From the NCBI GenBank assembly GCA_038205135.1, contig JBBRCF010000108.1, positions 1 through 11,801 of the forward strand: a DNA stretch of 11,801 nt, written 5' to 3'. This DNA comes from UBA9554 sp038205135. Its GTDB lineage: Bacteria; Pseudomonadota; Alphaproteobacteria; Rhodobacterales; Rhodobacteraceae. The position numbers were made by a program, and so were the translations under genes. Positions 1 to 6,742 of this stretch are shown in pieces (position 1 is the stretch's first letter; the number at the start of each line of letters is the position of its first letter). Under the pieces are notes generated by a model. That model did no database searches and was not told the DNA's origin. It saw only the letters and a program-made list of their open reading frames with translations.

Positions 1-142
1 CGTAGGGGTGCCCAGGAATGCCGCGCCAGCGCTCCGCGAAGCGCTCGGCATAGCAATTGTCGCATCCCGCACCGACTTTGGTGCAGCCCGTCACCGGGTT
101 CCACGTCGCGTCCGTCCATTCGATGTCCGACTTCTGGGCCAA
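1..142 (-). CDS. DUF5131 (phage Gp37/Gp68-like) protein, N-terminal part only
   Basis: The visible 47 codons read from a TTG start and run off the left edge. The N-terminus carries an IEWTDATWNPVTGC stretch, then Cys20, Cys27 and Cys30 (C-x6-C-x2-C) followed by YAER. This is the hallmark opening of the DUF5131 / Gp37-Gp68 family, the 'three-Cys-motif' proteins often paired with TcmP. The Cys cluster suggests a metal or Fe-S site, but the function is not established. An in-frame TGA at 152-154 stands three codons before the TTG, and no ATG lies between, so TTG is the likely start; a GAGG-type ribosome site lies just upstream. An ATG at 153-155 opens a different frame that lacks the motif. Members of this family are typically found on phages and genomic islands. 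Confidence 0.85.
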   Translation of the reverse strand, partial: MAQKSDIEWTDATWNPVTGCTKVGAGCDNCYAERFAERWRGIPGHPY

Positions 143-167
143 CTGCTCGCCTCATGCTTTTTTCGCG

Positions 168-195
168 ATCCTAGCACGCGACTGACTCGGCACAA
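168..195 (-). promoter_or_regulatory. Possible promoter for the DUF5131 gene
   Basis: On the minus strand TTGTGC (195-190) and TAGGAT (173-168) are separated by 16 bp and lie 25 bp upstream of the TTG start at 142. The boxes fit a sigma-70-type promoter loosely. No other evidence supports it. Confidence 0.3.
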
Positions 196-350
196 AGCGC
201 GAACAGCGACGCTGTGAGATTTTGAACGCAAGCGCGCGAGGGCCGCCAACTATGTCCAGTTGTTTGGTCTGTGTCTCGTCCGGAAGCCAGATGAACAGGC
301 GAAATCAGACGAAGGCGCAGGTTGACAAAATGTCGATAAAGCAACGCTCT

Positions 351-387
351 AGACCTGTTTACCGTATCGCGCGCGGTTAACAGGTCT
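351..387. repeat. Inverted repeat, 14-bp arms, 9-bp spacer
   Basis: The arms AGACCTGTTTACCG (351-364) and CGGTTAACAGGTCT (374-387) are complementary except for one T:T mismatch, and enclose TATCGCGCG. No T-run follows on either strand, so it is a poor intrinsic terminator. It looks more like a protein-binding palindrome or a structured RNA end. Part of one arm, CGGTTAACAG, recurs near 437-446. Confidence 0.6.
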
Positions 388-525
388 GGAGAATATCGGC
401 CTGGAGAGAACGCTTCCGGGCCTCTTGGCGCCGAGGCCGGTTAACAGCTCCACCCGCATAACCCCCGAAAACAACGGAAAAATCTGGCCGCAGCCGGATG
501 GAGAGAAAGTTTTCGCTGGGGCAAG

Positions 526-615
526 TGGCGGAGGAGGTGGGATTCGAACCCACGGTGGGGTTTCCCCCACATCGGTTTTCAAGACCGGTGCCTTAAGCCG
601 CTCGGCCACTCCTCC
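526..615 (-). tRNA. tRNA-Ser (anticodon UGA)
   Basis: This is a 90-nt class II tRNA on the minus strand. The acceptor stem GGAGGAG (615-609) pairs with CTCCTCC (536-530), followed by discriminator G (529) and an encoded CCA (528-526). The D-arm sequence is TGGCCGAGCGGCTTAAGGC, and the anticodon loop CTTGAAA has anticodon TGA at 581-579. A long variable arm with a GTGGGG/CCCCAC stem and a T-loop GTTCGAATC are present. These features define a serine tRNA reading UCA/UCG-type codons. Its 3' end points to the DUF5131 gene, a common orientation for an integrase target site. Confidence 0.97.
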
Positions 616-641
616 GATCGTCGGGGACTAGCATCACTGGG

Positions 642-682
642 AAAAAAGAAAAAGGGGGCTTGGCGCCTGAACAGAACCCCGG
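642..682 (-). terminator. Candidate intrinsic terminator after the flotillin gene
   Basis: On the minus strand GGGGTT (680-675) can pair with AAGCCCC (661-655) with one bulged G. The inner GGCGCC palindrome lies in the loop, and a T-tract interrupted by one C follows (653-642). It sits about 125 bp after the flotillin stop and about 26 bp before the tRNA-Ser 5' end, so it would insulate the tRNA from the operon. The stem is imperfect; the T-tract is the stronger evidence. Confidence 0.4.
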
Positions 683-805
683 TTGCGGTCACGCAGGTGG
701 CGGATGATCGGGCCGGGGGAGCCGCGCAAAGCGACCGGTGCGGTGGTCGTCTGTCTGCGGCCGTTTCGGGCCGCGGACGGCTGCCAAGGCGGGACAGCGA
801 ACGGA

Positions 806-2356
806 TCAGCGGTCCTTTTCAGGCGGCAAAAGCGTGTCGAGGTTCAGGCCTACCGCCTCGCCCATCTTCTTCATCGTCGGCAGGCTGATCGCCATATCGA
901 GGATGGCATTCACCGTCTGATCGACCGGGGATGCGGGGCGTTCGCCGCCATCGCCGCGCCCCAATCCGGTGATGTGGTTGATCGAGATGCCTTTGATCTT
1001 TTCGGCGGGCTTGACCATTTCACTGATGATCGCGGGCATCGCGGCAAGCCGGGCCTTTTCCATCTCGAAGCACAGCAATTCCGCGCTGCGAGTGTTTTCC
1101 GCGCCGATGCGCGCGGCTTCACCCGCGGCCTCGGTCTCGCGCAGGACTTGCAGCGTCGCGGCTTCCTCGCGCTTGATCAGGCCGCGGGTGCGCGCGGCGA
1201 CCTGATCGGATTCGGAGGTGATCCGCACCCGCAGCGCCTGTGCCTCGGCGTCCTGTTCGGTGGCCAGCAACGTCAGTTGCTTGCGCCGATCGGCCTCGGC
1301 CAGTTGGCGCTGCGTGGTCAGGTCTTCTTCGGCCTTGACCACCTGCGACTTGGCGACGGTGGCTTCGGCGCGGGCGCGGCTTTCTTCCTGGCTTTTGCCG
1401 GCCACACTGATCACGCGGTCCTGTTCGGCCATGTCCAGCGCACGGGCCTGCGCAATTTCGGCCTCGCGGATGGATTGCTCGCGGACCAGCGATGCGGACT
1501 GGATCGCGCGTTCCATCTCGATCCGCGCTTCGGCGGCGCTACGTTCGGCGTCCGCCTTGCGGCGCGCAACCTCAGATAGCTGCGTCGCCAGCAGCGCCTC
1601 GATTTCCTGTGCCTGGAGGATTTCGGCGCGGCGCTGTTCCAGATCGATCTCCAGCTTGGCGCGGCTGGCCTCGACCTCGGCGCGGCGCACGCTGACCTGG
1701 GTTTCGCCCTCGATCTCGGCGCGTTCCTTTTTCGATTTGGCGATGACCTCGGCCAGCTTGCGCATGCCGACGGCGTTGAAGGCGTTGTTTTCATCCAGCG
1801 CCGAAAACGGCGTCTGATCCAGCGATGTCAGTGACACGGAGTCCAGTTGCAGGCCGTATTTCACCAATGTGTCAGCCAGCGCGTTGCGCACGTCGCGCAC
1901 GAACACGCTGCGGTTTTCGTGCAATTCGTCCATCGTCATCTGCGCAGCAACGGCGCGCAGCGCGTCCACCATCATGCCGTCGATCAACGATTTCAACTGT
2001 TCTGGCTGGAAGGTTCGCCGCCCCAGCGTTTGCGCCGCGCGCACGATCGCACCTTCTTCGGGCATCACGCTGGCGTAAAACTCCGCGCCGACGTCGATCC
2101 GCATCCGGTCCTTGGTGATCAGCGCAGAATCCCCGGCGCGGATCACCTCCATGCGGATGGTCTGCATGTTCACGCGGCTGACCTCGTGAAAATAGGGGAT
2201 CGCCAGCGTACCGCCGTCGATCACTACCTTGCGGCCGCCGACGCCGGTGCGCACCAGACTGACCTCGTTGGTGGCGCGTTCGAAGAACAATGCCGCCAGC
2301 GCGATCAGTGCCGCAGGGATGACGATCAGAAGGATGATCCAGCCCAGAGTGCTCAT
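806..2356 (-). CDS. Flotillin-like SPFH-domain membrane protein
   Basis: A 516-residue protein of the flotillin/YqiK type. An N-terminal hydrophobic segment (about residues 5-24) anchors it. An SPFH/band-7 domain spans about 25-195. A long Ala/Glu/Arg-rich coiled coil (about 198-440) contains the repeated EA-rich heptads of flotillins, and a C-terminal segment (about 440-516) contains MPAIISEMVKPAEKIKGISI, as in flotillin C-termini. Flotillins oligomerise into membrane microdomains and affect fluidity, signalling and secretion. The start is supported by AGGAG nine bases upstream. It lies 23 bp after the stop of aldehyde dehydrogenase 1, so it is probably the last gene of the transporter operon. 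Its link to aldehyde metabolism is inference. Length and domain order are normal for the family. Confidence 0.9.
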   Translation of the reverse strand: MSTLGWIILLIVIPAALIALAALFFERATNEVSLVRTGVGGRKVVIDGGTLAIPYFHEVSRVNMQTIRMEVIRAGDSALITKDRMRIDVGAEFYASVMPEEGAIVRAAQTLGRRTFQPEQLKSLIDGMMVDALRAVAAQMTMDELHENRSVFVRDVRNALADTLVKYGLQLDSVSLTSLDQTPFSALDENNAFNAVGMRKLAEVIAKSKKERAEIEGETQVSVRRAEVEASRAKLEIDLEQRRAEILQAQEIEALLATQLSEVARRKADAERSAAEARIEMERAIQSASLVREQSIREAEIAQARALDMAEQDRVISVAGKSQEESRARAEATVAKSQVVKAEEDLTTQRQLAEADRRKQLTLLATEQDAEAQALRVRITSESDQVAARTRGLIKREEAATLQVLRETEAAGEAARIGAENTRSAELLCFEMEKARLAAMPAIISEMVKPAEKIKGISINHITGLGRGDGGERPASPVDQTVNAILDMAISLPTMKKMGEAVGLNLDTLLPPEKDR

Positions 2357-2379
2357 GATATCAGTCTCCTACAAGGTCA

Positions 2380-3855
2380 TCAGAATTGCGGTGGGAAATG
2401 GCGGCCGCCGCGATCCAGCGTGATCCAGCGCAATTCGGTGAACGCGTCCAGCGACCAGCGCCCGCCATAACGGCCCACGCCCGACGCCTTGACACCGCCG
2501 AACGGCACGTGCGGTTCATCGTTGATGTTCTGGCAATTGACATGCGCGATGCCGGTTTCCAGCCGCATCGCGATGTCGAGCGCGCGCGCCTCGTTGCGCG
2601 ACCACACGGCGGCGGTCAGGCCATATTCGGTGTCGTTGTTCATCGAGATGGCCTCGTCATCGTCACGGAACCGGCTGACCGTGACGACAGGACCAAAGGT
2701 TTCGTCGTTCCAGATATTCATGGAGCCGTCGATGTTCGACAGCACGGTAGGTTCGACGAAATTGTCCCAGGACCGCCCGCCCAGATCGACGCGCGCGCCT
2801 TTGGCCACCGCATCGTCGATCAGCGCCCTGACCCGCAGCGCCTGCCGGTTGTTGACCAGCGGGCCGATGACGTTGGACGGGTCATTGGTGTGCCCGGTTT
2901 TCAGTTTTCGCGCCCGCGCGAGGAATTTGTCCATGAAGGCGTCATAGATCTTGTCGTGGATCAACAGTTTCTCGGTGGACATGCAGACCTGACCCTGATG
3001 CATGAAGCTGCCGAAATTGGCGGCGCGCGCGGCGGCGTCCAGATCGGCGTCCTCCAGCACGATCATCGAATCCTTGCCGCCCAGTTCGACGCAGGACTTT
3101 TTCAGATAGGCGCCGCATTTCGCGGCGATATGGCGGCCGACGGCGGTCGATCCGGTGAAACTGATCGCCTTGACGCGCGGGTTGGAAATCAATTCGTCGC
3201 CCACGGCGCCGACGCTTTCGCGCGAACAGGTGACCACGTTGAACACGTCCGGCGGAATGCCTGCTTCTTCGAGGATCTCGCCAAAATACAGCCCGCCGGC
3301 ATAGGGCGTGTCCTCGGACGGTTTCAGCACGATGGTATTGCCGACGGCGAGGGCTGCGGCGAACCCGCGCGAGATCAGGATGCCCGGCATGTTCCACGGG
3401 CTGATCACGCCGACAACGCCCAGAGGGAACCGGGTCGCCATCATGAATTTCTTGTGTTCCGACGGCAGCACATCGCCGATGGACTGGTAGCACAGCGCGG
3501 ACGCGGCGCGGAACACTTCGGCGACGTAGCCGGTTTCGAACAGGCCCTTGCCCTTCCAGCCGCCGCCTTCGGCCATTGCGGCGGCGCAGAAATCGGCTTG
3601 GCGTTTTTCCCAGACATCGGCGATTTTCAGCATCATGTGCGCGCGTTCGTGGAACGGACGGTCGGCCCAGTCGCGGAAGGCGGCTTGGGCGGCATCGATC
3701 GCGCGGCGCATGTCAGCGGCAGACCCGTCGGGGATCCGGGCGTACAGCGTGCTGTCCGAGGGGTTCAGATCCTCGAAGGTTCGGGCGGCCGGGGTCCATT
3801 GTCCGCCGATATAAAGGCCACGGATCGTGGGGGCGGTCTGTGCGGTATCAAGCAT
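2380..3855 (-). CDS. NAD(P)-dependent aldehyde dehydrogenase (ALDH 1)
   Basis: A 491-residue member of the aldehyde dehydrogenase superfamily, which oxidises an aldehyde to a carboxylic acid with NAD(P)+ in the cytoplasm. The full catalytic set is visible: PWNMP with Asn155, Lys178 in VLKPSE, FTGST at 233-237 for the cofactor, general base Glu257 in ELGGKD, nucleophile Cys291 in QGQVCMST, and Glu385 in ETFGPV. The pattern resembles benzaldehyde, vanillin and salicylaldehyde dehydrogenases more than betaine-aldehyde or succinate-semialdehyde enzymes, but the substrate cannot be read from sequence. The start has TAAGGAGA (3868-3861) upstream, and this ribosome site overlaps the livF stop codon. 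Only 10 bp separate it from livF and 23 bp from the flotillin gene, which argues for co-transcription. Confidence 0.93.
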   Translation of the reverse strand: MLDTAQTAPTIRGLYIGGQWTPAARTFEDLNPSDSTLYARIPDGSAADMRRAIDAAQAAFRDWADRPFHERAHMMLKIADVWEKRQADFCAAAMAEGGGWKGKGLFETGYVAEVFRAASALCYQSIGDVLPSEHKKFMMATRFPLGVVGVISPWNMPGILISRGFAAALAVGNTIVLKPSEDTPYAGGLYFGEILEEAGIPPDVFNVVTCSRESVGAVGDELISNPRVKAISFTGSTAVGRHIAAKCGAYLKKSCVELGGKDSMIVLEDADLDAAARAANFGSFMHQGQVCMSTEKLLIHDKIYDAFMDKFLARARKLKTGHTNDPSNVIGPLVNNRQALRVRALIDDAVAKGARVDLGGRSWDNFVEPTVLSNIDGSMNIWNDETFGPVVTVSRFRDDDEAISMNNDTEYGLTAAVWSRNEARALDIAMRLETGIAHVNCQNINDEPHVPFGGVKASGVGRYGGRWSLDAFTELRWITLDRGGRHFPPQF

Positions 3856-3865
3856 CGGTATCTCC

Positions 3866-5095
3866 TTACTTGAGGTCAGGATTGTTGCGGCGCGGGTCGG
3901 GACGCCAGGCGCGGGCCGCGGCGGCGGCCTGTTCGATCTCGGCCAGCGCGGCTTTCAGGCGGTCCGCCCCCATGGCGGACCCGGTCGGGGGCAGCACGGT
4001 CGCGGCCGCAGCGGCCGGACGCGGCGACGAGGCGCGCGGCGGCGGTGTGGTGCCGTACCCGGCGCGGCTGGCGGCGGCGGCGTCCGCCACCACATTGTCC
4101 AGCGCCAGACCGAACAGCGGGACGGCGGTCGGTCGCGGCGGGGCGGCGGCGCGCGGGGGGGCAGGGTAAGGCATCAGCTGCGGCTGTGGGGCCGGAGCCA
4201 TGACAGGTTGCACAACCGGCGCGGCGGGCCTGACCGGCGTGGCGGGCACCAGCCCGGCTATCGCGGCAGCGGCAGTATCGGCAGGCGTCGGGCCCGTCAC
4301 AAGACGCGGCACCGTCGGCGTGACCGGGCGCAGCGGTTCCGTAGCGGGGCGCGGGACCGCAGCCGTTGCGATGGGACGACGCGCGCCCCCGCCGCCCAGA
4401 TAGGCCGCCTGCACCGCCGGGTCATTGCGCAGCCGGTCGGCGCTGTCGCTGTGCACGATCCGGCCGTTTTCCAGCAGATACCCGCGATCCGCGATGGCAA
4501 GGCTGGCGCGTGCGTTCTGTTCCACCAGCAGGATGCCGATGCCGGTATCGCGCACGCGTTTGAGGTTCTGGAACAATTCCTTGGACAACAGCGGCGACAG
4601 GCCCAGCGATGGCTCGTCCGGTGTCAACAGCGCCGGGTTCGACATCATCGCGCGGCCGATGGCCACCATCTGCTGTTCGCCGCCCGACATGGTGCGCACC
4701 ACCTGCCGCTTGCGTTCGGCAAGGCGTGGAAACAGTGACAGCACGCGGTCAAGGTTTCCCGCCGCCTCGTCGCGCGCCCGCGCCGGATGGCCGCCCAGTG
4801 CGAGGTTTTCCGCCACCGTCAAATCGGCGAACACGCCCCTGCCTTCGGGCACCAGCGCAATCCCCGCCTCGACGATCCGACGCGCGGGCAGACCGGTGAT
4901 GGCCTCGCCCTGCATGGTGACGGTGCCGCGCACCCTGCCCTCGCAGATGCCCGATATCGCCTTTAGCGCGGTGGATTTGCCCGCGCCGTTCGCACCCAGA
5001 ATGACCACGATCTCGCCGCGTCTGACGTCCAGCGCGACGCCTTCCAGCGCGCGGTGCTGGCCATAGCTGACGGTCAATCCCCGGACCTCAAGCAT
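3866..5095 (-). CDS. livF: LivF-like ABC transporter ATPase with Pro/Ala-rich C-terminal extension
   Basis: A 409-residue protein. Residues 1-235 are a LivF-type nucleotide-binding domain: Walker A GANGAGKST at 34-42, VPEGRGVF at 82-89, signature MSGGEQQ at 136-142, Walker B ending D160-E161, and the LivF-typical VEQN at 191-194. It should power branched-chain-amino-acid/HAAT-type import together with LivG. LivF proteins usually end near residue 235. Here about 170 extra residues follow, rich in Pro, Ala and Arg, ending in a likely amphipathic helix (about 375-397) and a basic tail. The Walker B segment reads ALLTPDEP, where homologues have a run of aliphatic residues before Asp-Glu. I chose the second ATG (5095) because GGGGG at 5106-5102 gives a six-base spacer and the protein then begins MLEVRGL, the family norm; an ATG at 5101 has no spacer. 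It overlaps the livG end by 8 bp. Confidence 0.9.
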   Translation of the reverse strand: MLEVRGLTVSYGQHRALEGVALDVRRGEIVVILGANGAGKSTALKAISGICEGRVRGTVTMQGEAITGLPARRIVEAGIALVPEGRGVFADLTVAENLALGGHPARARDEAAGNLDRVLSLFPRLAERKRQVVRTMSGGEQQMVAIGRAMMSNPALLTPDEPSLGLSPLLSKELFQNLKRVRDTGIGILLVEQNARASLAIADRGYLLENGRIVHSDSADRLRNDPAVQAAYLGGGGARRPIATAAVPRPATEPLRPVTPTVPRLVTGPTPADTAAAAIAGLVPATPVRPAAPVVQPVMAPAPQPQLMPYPAPPRAAAPPRPTAVPLFGLALDNVVADAAAASRAGYGTTPPPRASSPRPAAAAATVLPPTGSAMGADRLKAALAEIEQAAAAARAWRPDPRRNNPDLK

Positions 5096-5816
5096 CGTCA
5101 TCCCCCAGGTAGGCGCGGATCACGCCGGGGTCGAACAGCACCTCTGTGGGGGTGCCTTCGGCGATCTTGGTGCCGGCGGCCATCACCACGCACCGGTCGC
5201 ACAGGGACCGGATCGCATCCATCACATGTTCCACCAGAATGACGGTGCGGCCTTCGTCGCGCAGGCGGTGGATCAGGGCGATGCCGTCCTGCAATTCGGT
5301 CGGGTTCAGCCCGGCCAGCCATTCGTCCAGCAAGAGCACCTTGGGTTCGCCCGCCAGCAGCCGCGCCAGTTCGACGCGTTTCGTGTCGATGTAGGTCAAC
5401 TGCCCGATGGCCAGATGGCCACGCCCGCCAAGACCGACCTTGTCCAGCATTTCTGCGGCGATGCGGTGGGCGTCGTGACCCCAGCGGCGGTGATGGCCGA
5501 ACACCGCGCCGGCGCGGACATTGTCCAGTACGGTCATATGCGGCAACAGCCGCACCAGTTGGAACGTGCGCGCCGCACCGCGCCGCGCGATCAGATGCGC
5601 GGGCAGCGCGGTGATGGGTGCGCCGCGCAGGGTGATTTCCCCGGCGCTGACCGGGAACGCGCCGGAAATCAGGTTCAGCGTGGTGGATTTGCCGGACCCG
5701 TTCGGGCCGATCAGGCCCAGCACCTCGTGTTCCGCCACATCGAAATCCATGCTGTTGACGGCGGTCAACCCGCCGAACCGCTTGGTGACCCCGCGCAACG
5801 ACAGCACAGTGGTCAT
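5088..5816 (-). CDS. livG: LivG-like ABC transporter ATPase
   Basis: A 242-residue nucleotide-binding subunit of a HAAT-family importer. It has Walker A GPNGSGKST at 37-45, Q-loop Gln86 in ARTFQ, Walker B VLLLDE at 160-165, the family AGLNPTE at 168-174 and switch His197 in VEHVMD. The ABC signature is replaced by LTYIDTKR (140-147) instead of the usual LSGGQ or LSYGQQR. The rest is canonical, so the protein is probably functional as a partner in a heterodimeric ATPase. The start at 5816 forms an ATGA overlap with the livM stop. Open frame upstream of it, up to 5993, is livM read in another frame and is not part of this gene. Confidence 0.93.
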   Translation of the reverse strand: MTTVLSLRGVTKRFGGLTAVNSMDFDVAEHEVLGLIGPNGSGKSTTLNLISGAFPVSAGEITLRGAPITALPAHLIARRGAARTFQLVRLLPHMTVLDNVRAGAVFGHHRRWGHDAHRIAAEMLDKVGLGGRGHLAIGQLTYIDTKRVELARLLAGEPKVLLLDEWLAGLNPTELQDGIALIHRLRDEGRTVILVEHVMDAIRSLCDRCVVMAAGTKIAEGTPTEVLFDPGVIRAYLGDDDA

Positions 5817-6742
5817 GTCCAACCCTCCGTCCGGCGGCGGGCCGCCTCGATCAGGCCGACGAACCCCTTGGGCAGCAGATAGACGATGGCCAGGAAACAC
5901 AGGCCCAGCAGCAACGTGGTCTGGTTCGGGAAACTGCGCGAGATCGCTTCCCACAGAAAGGTGAACGGGATCACGCCGACGATGGGCCCCCACAGCCGCC
6001 CCGTGCCGCCCAGCAAGGCCATGATCACGACCTGAAACGACAGCATCGGGGTGAACGCGATCAGCGGTTCGATATAGACATAACGCGGCGCAAGGATCGC
6101 GCCGGTGATGGCGGCGACGCCACCCGGCAGCATGAACAGCAGGATCTTGGCGCGCGCGGTGTCGATGCCCGCATGTTTGGCCACCACCTCGTCATCGCCG
6201 ATGATGCGCAGCGCGAACCCCAGCCGCGACCGCCCGATCAGCCAGCCCGCCAGCCAGACCAGCGCGGCCAACCCCAGCAATTGCCAGTAGATATGCGCTT
6301 CGTTGATCGAGGTCAGCACATAGATCCCCTTGGTGCCGGATATGTTCTGCCCCCAGGTGATGACCTGCCGCAGAAATTCAGCCAGCCCGAGTGTGAAGAT
6401 CACGAAATACACGCCCGACAGGCGCAACGTCGCCAGCCCTACCAGCGCGGCCATCGCCGCACCGATCACCCCCGCGATCAGCGGCAGCGACCAATAGGGC
6501 AGATAGGTGATGCCGATGCCGGTGACATAGGCGCCGACGCCGAAAAAGGCGGCGGTGGCCAGCGATATGTAATGGGTCGGCCCCGAGAATATCGCCCAGC
6601 TGGTCGCCAGCACGGTATACATCGCAATCGTCACGCCCAGCGACGGCTGATACCCCGACGCAACCAGCGGCAAGCAGGCCACCACGATCAGCGCGACGGC
6701 GGCAAGGGTCAGGCCCTGCCAGTCCTTTGCGGTCAGGTTCAT
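5813..6742 (-). CDS. livM: LivM-like ABC transporter permease
   Basis: A 309-residue inner-membrane permease with about 8-9 hydrophobic segments. Family hallmarks are HYISLATAAFFGVGAY near residues 65-80, and the cytoplasmic loop with SRLGFALRIIGDDEVVAKHAGI that couples to the ATPases in LivM proteins. With LivH it would form the channel. The ATG at 6742 overlaps the original livH stop as ATGA, the usual translational-coupling arrangement, and its own stop overlaps the livG start in the same way. Because livH is frameshifted, the frame upstream of this ATG is open all the way to the livH start, so in this sequence LivM could be made either alone or as the C-terminal half of a fusion. Confidence 0.9.
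   Translation of the reverse strand: MNLTAKDWQGLTLAAVALIVVACLPLVASGYQPSLGVTIAMYTVLATSWAIFSGPTHYISLATAAFFGVGAYVTGIGITYLPYWSLPLIAGVIGAAMAALVGLATLRLSGVYFVIFTLGLAEFLRQVITWGQNISGTKGIYVLTSINEAHIYWQLLGLAALVWLAGWLIGRSRLGFALRIIGDDEVVAKHAGIDTARAKILLFMLPGGVAAITGAILAPRYVYIEPLIAFTPMLSFQVVIMALLGGTGRLWGPIVGVIPFTFLWEAISRSFPNQTTLLLGLCFLAIVYLLPKGFVGLIEAARRRTEGWT

Larger units (their letters stand above)
156..525. other. Intergenic stretch between DUF5131 gene and tRNA-Ser
   Basis: I find no convincing gene here on either strand; short open frames lack codon bias or a ribosome site. It contains a possible promoter for the left gene, an isolated TTGACA at 322-327 without a matching -10 box, and the inverted repeat at 351-387. 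The 3' trailer of the minus-strand tRNA-Ser also falls here. If an element is integrated at the tRNA 3' end, its boundary lies at or just left of 526. Confidence 0.6.

Noticed and set aside
322..340. TTGACA near a GATAAA as a plus-strand promoter
   Set aside because: The spacing is far too short and no plus-strand gene follows.
349..609. Minus-strand open frame of 86 codons
   Set aside because: It is mostly a translation of the tRNA-Ser gene and its trailer.
683..1579. Plus-strand open frame of 298 codons opposite the flotillin gene
   Set aside because: Shadow of the flotillin coiled-coil region; low-complexity composition and no domain.
2386..3873. Long plus-strand open frame of 495 codons opposite ALDH 1
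   Set aside because: It mirrors a gene with a complete catalytic motif set; the translation is rich in Arg, His, Gly and Asp, matches no family I know, and is a common antisense artefact in GC-rich DNA.
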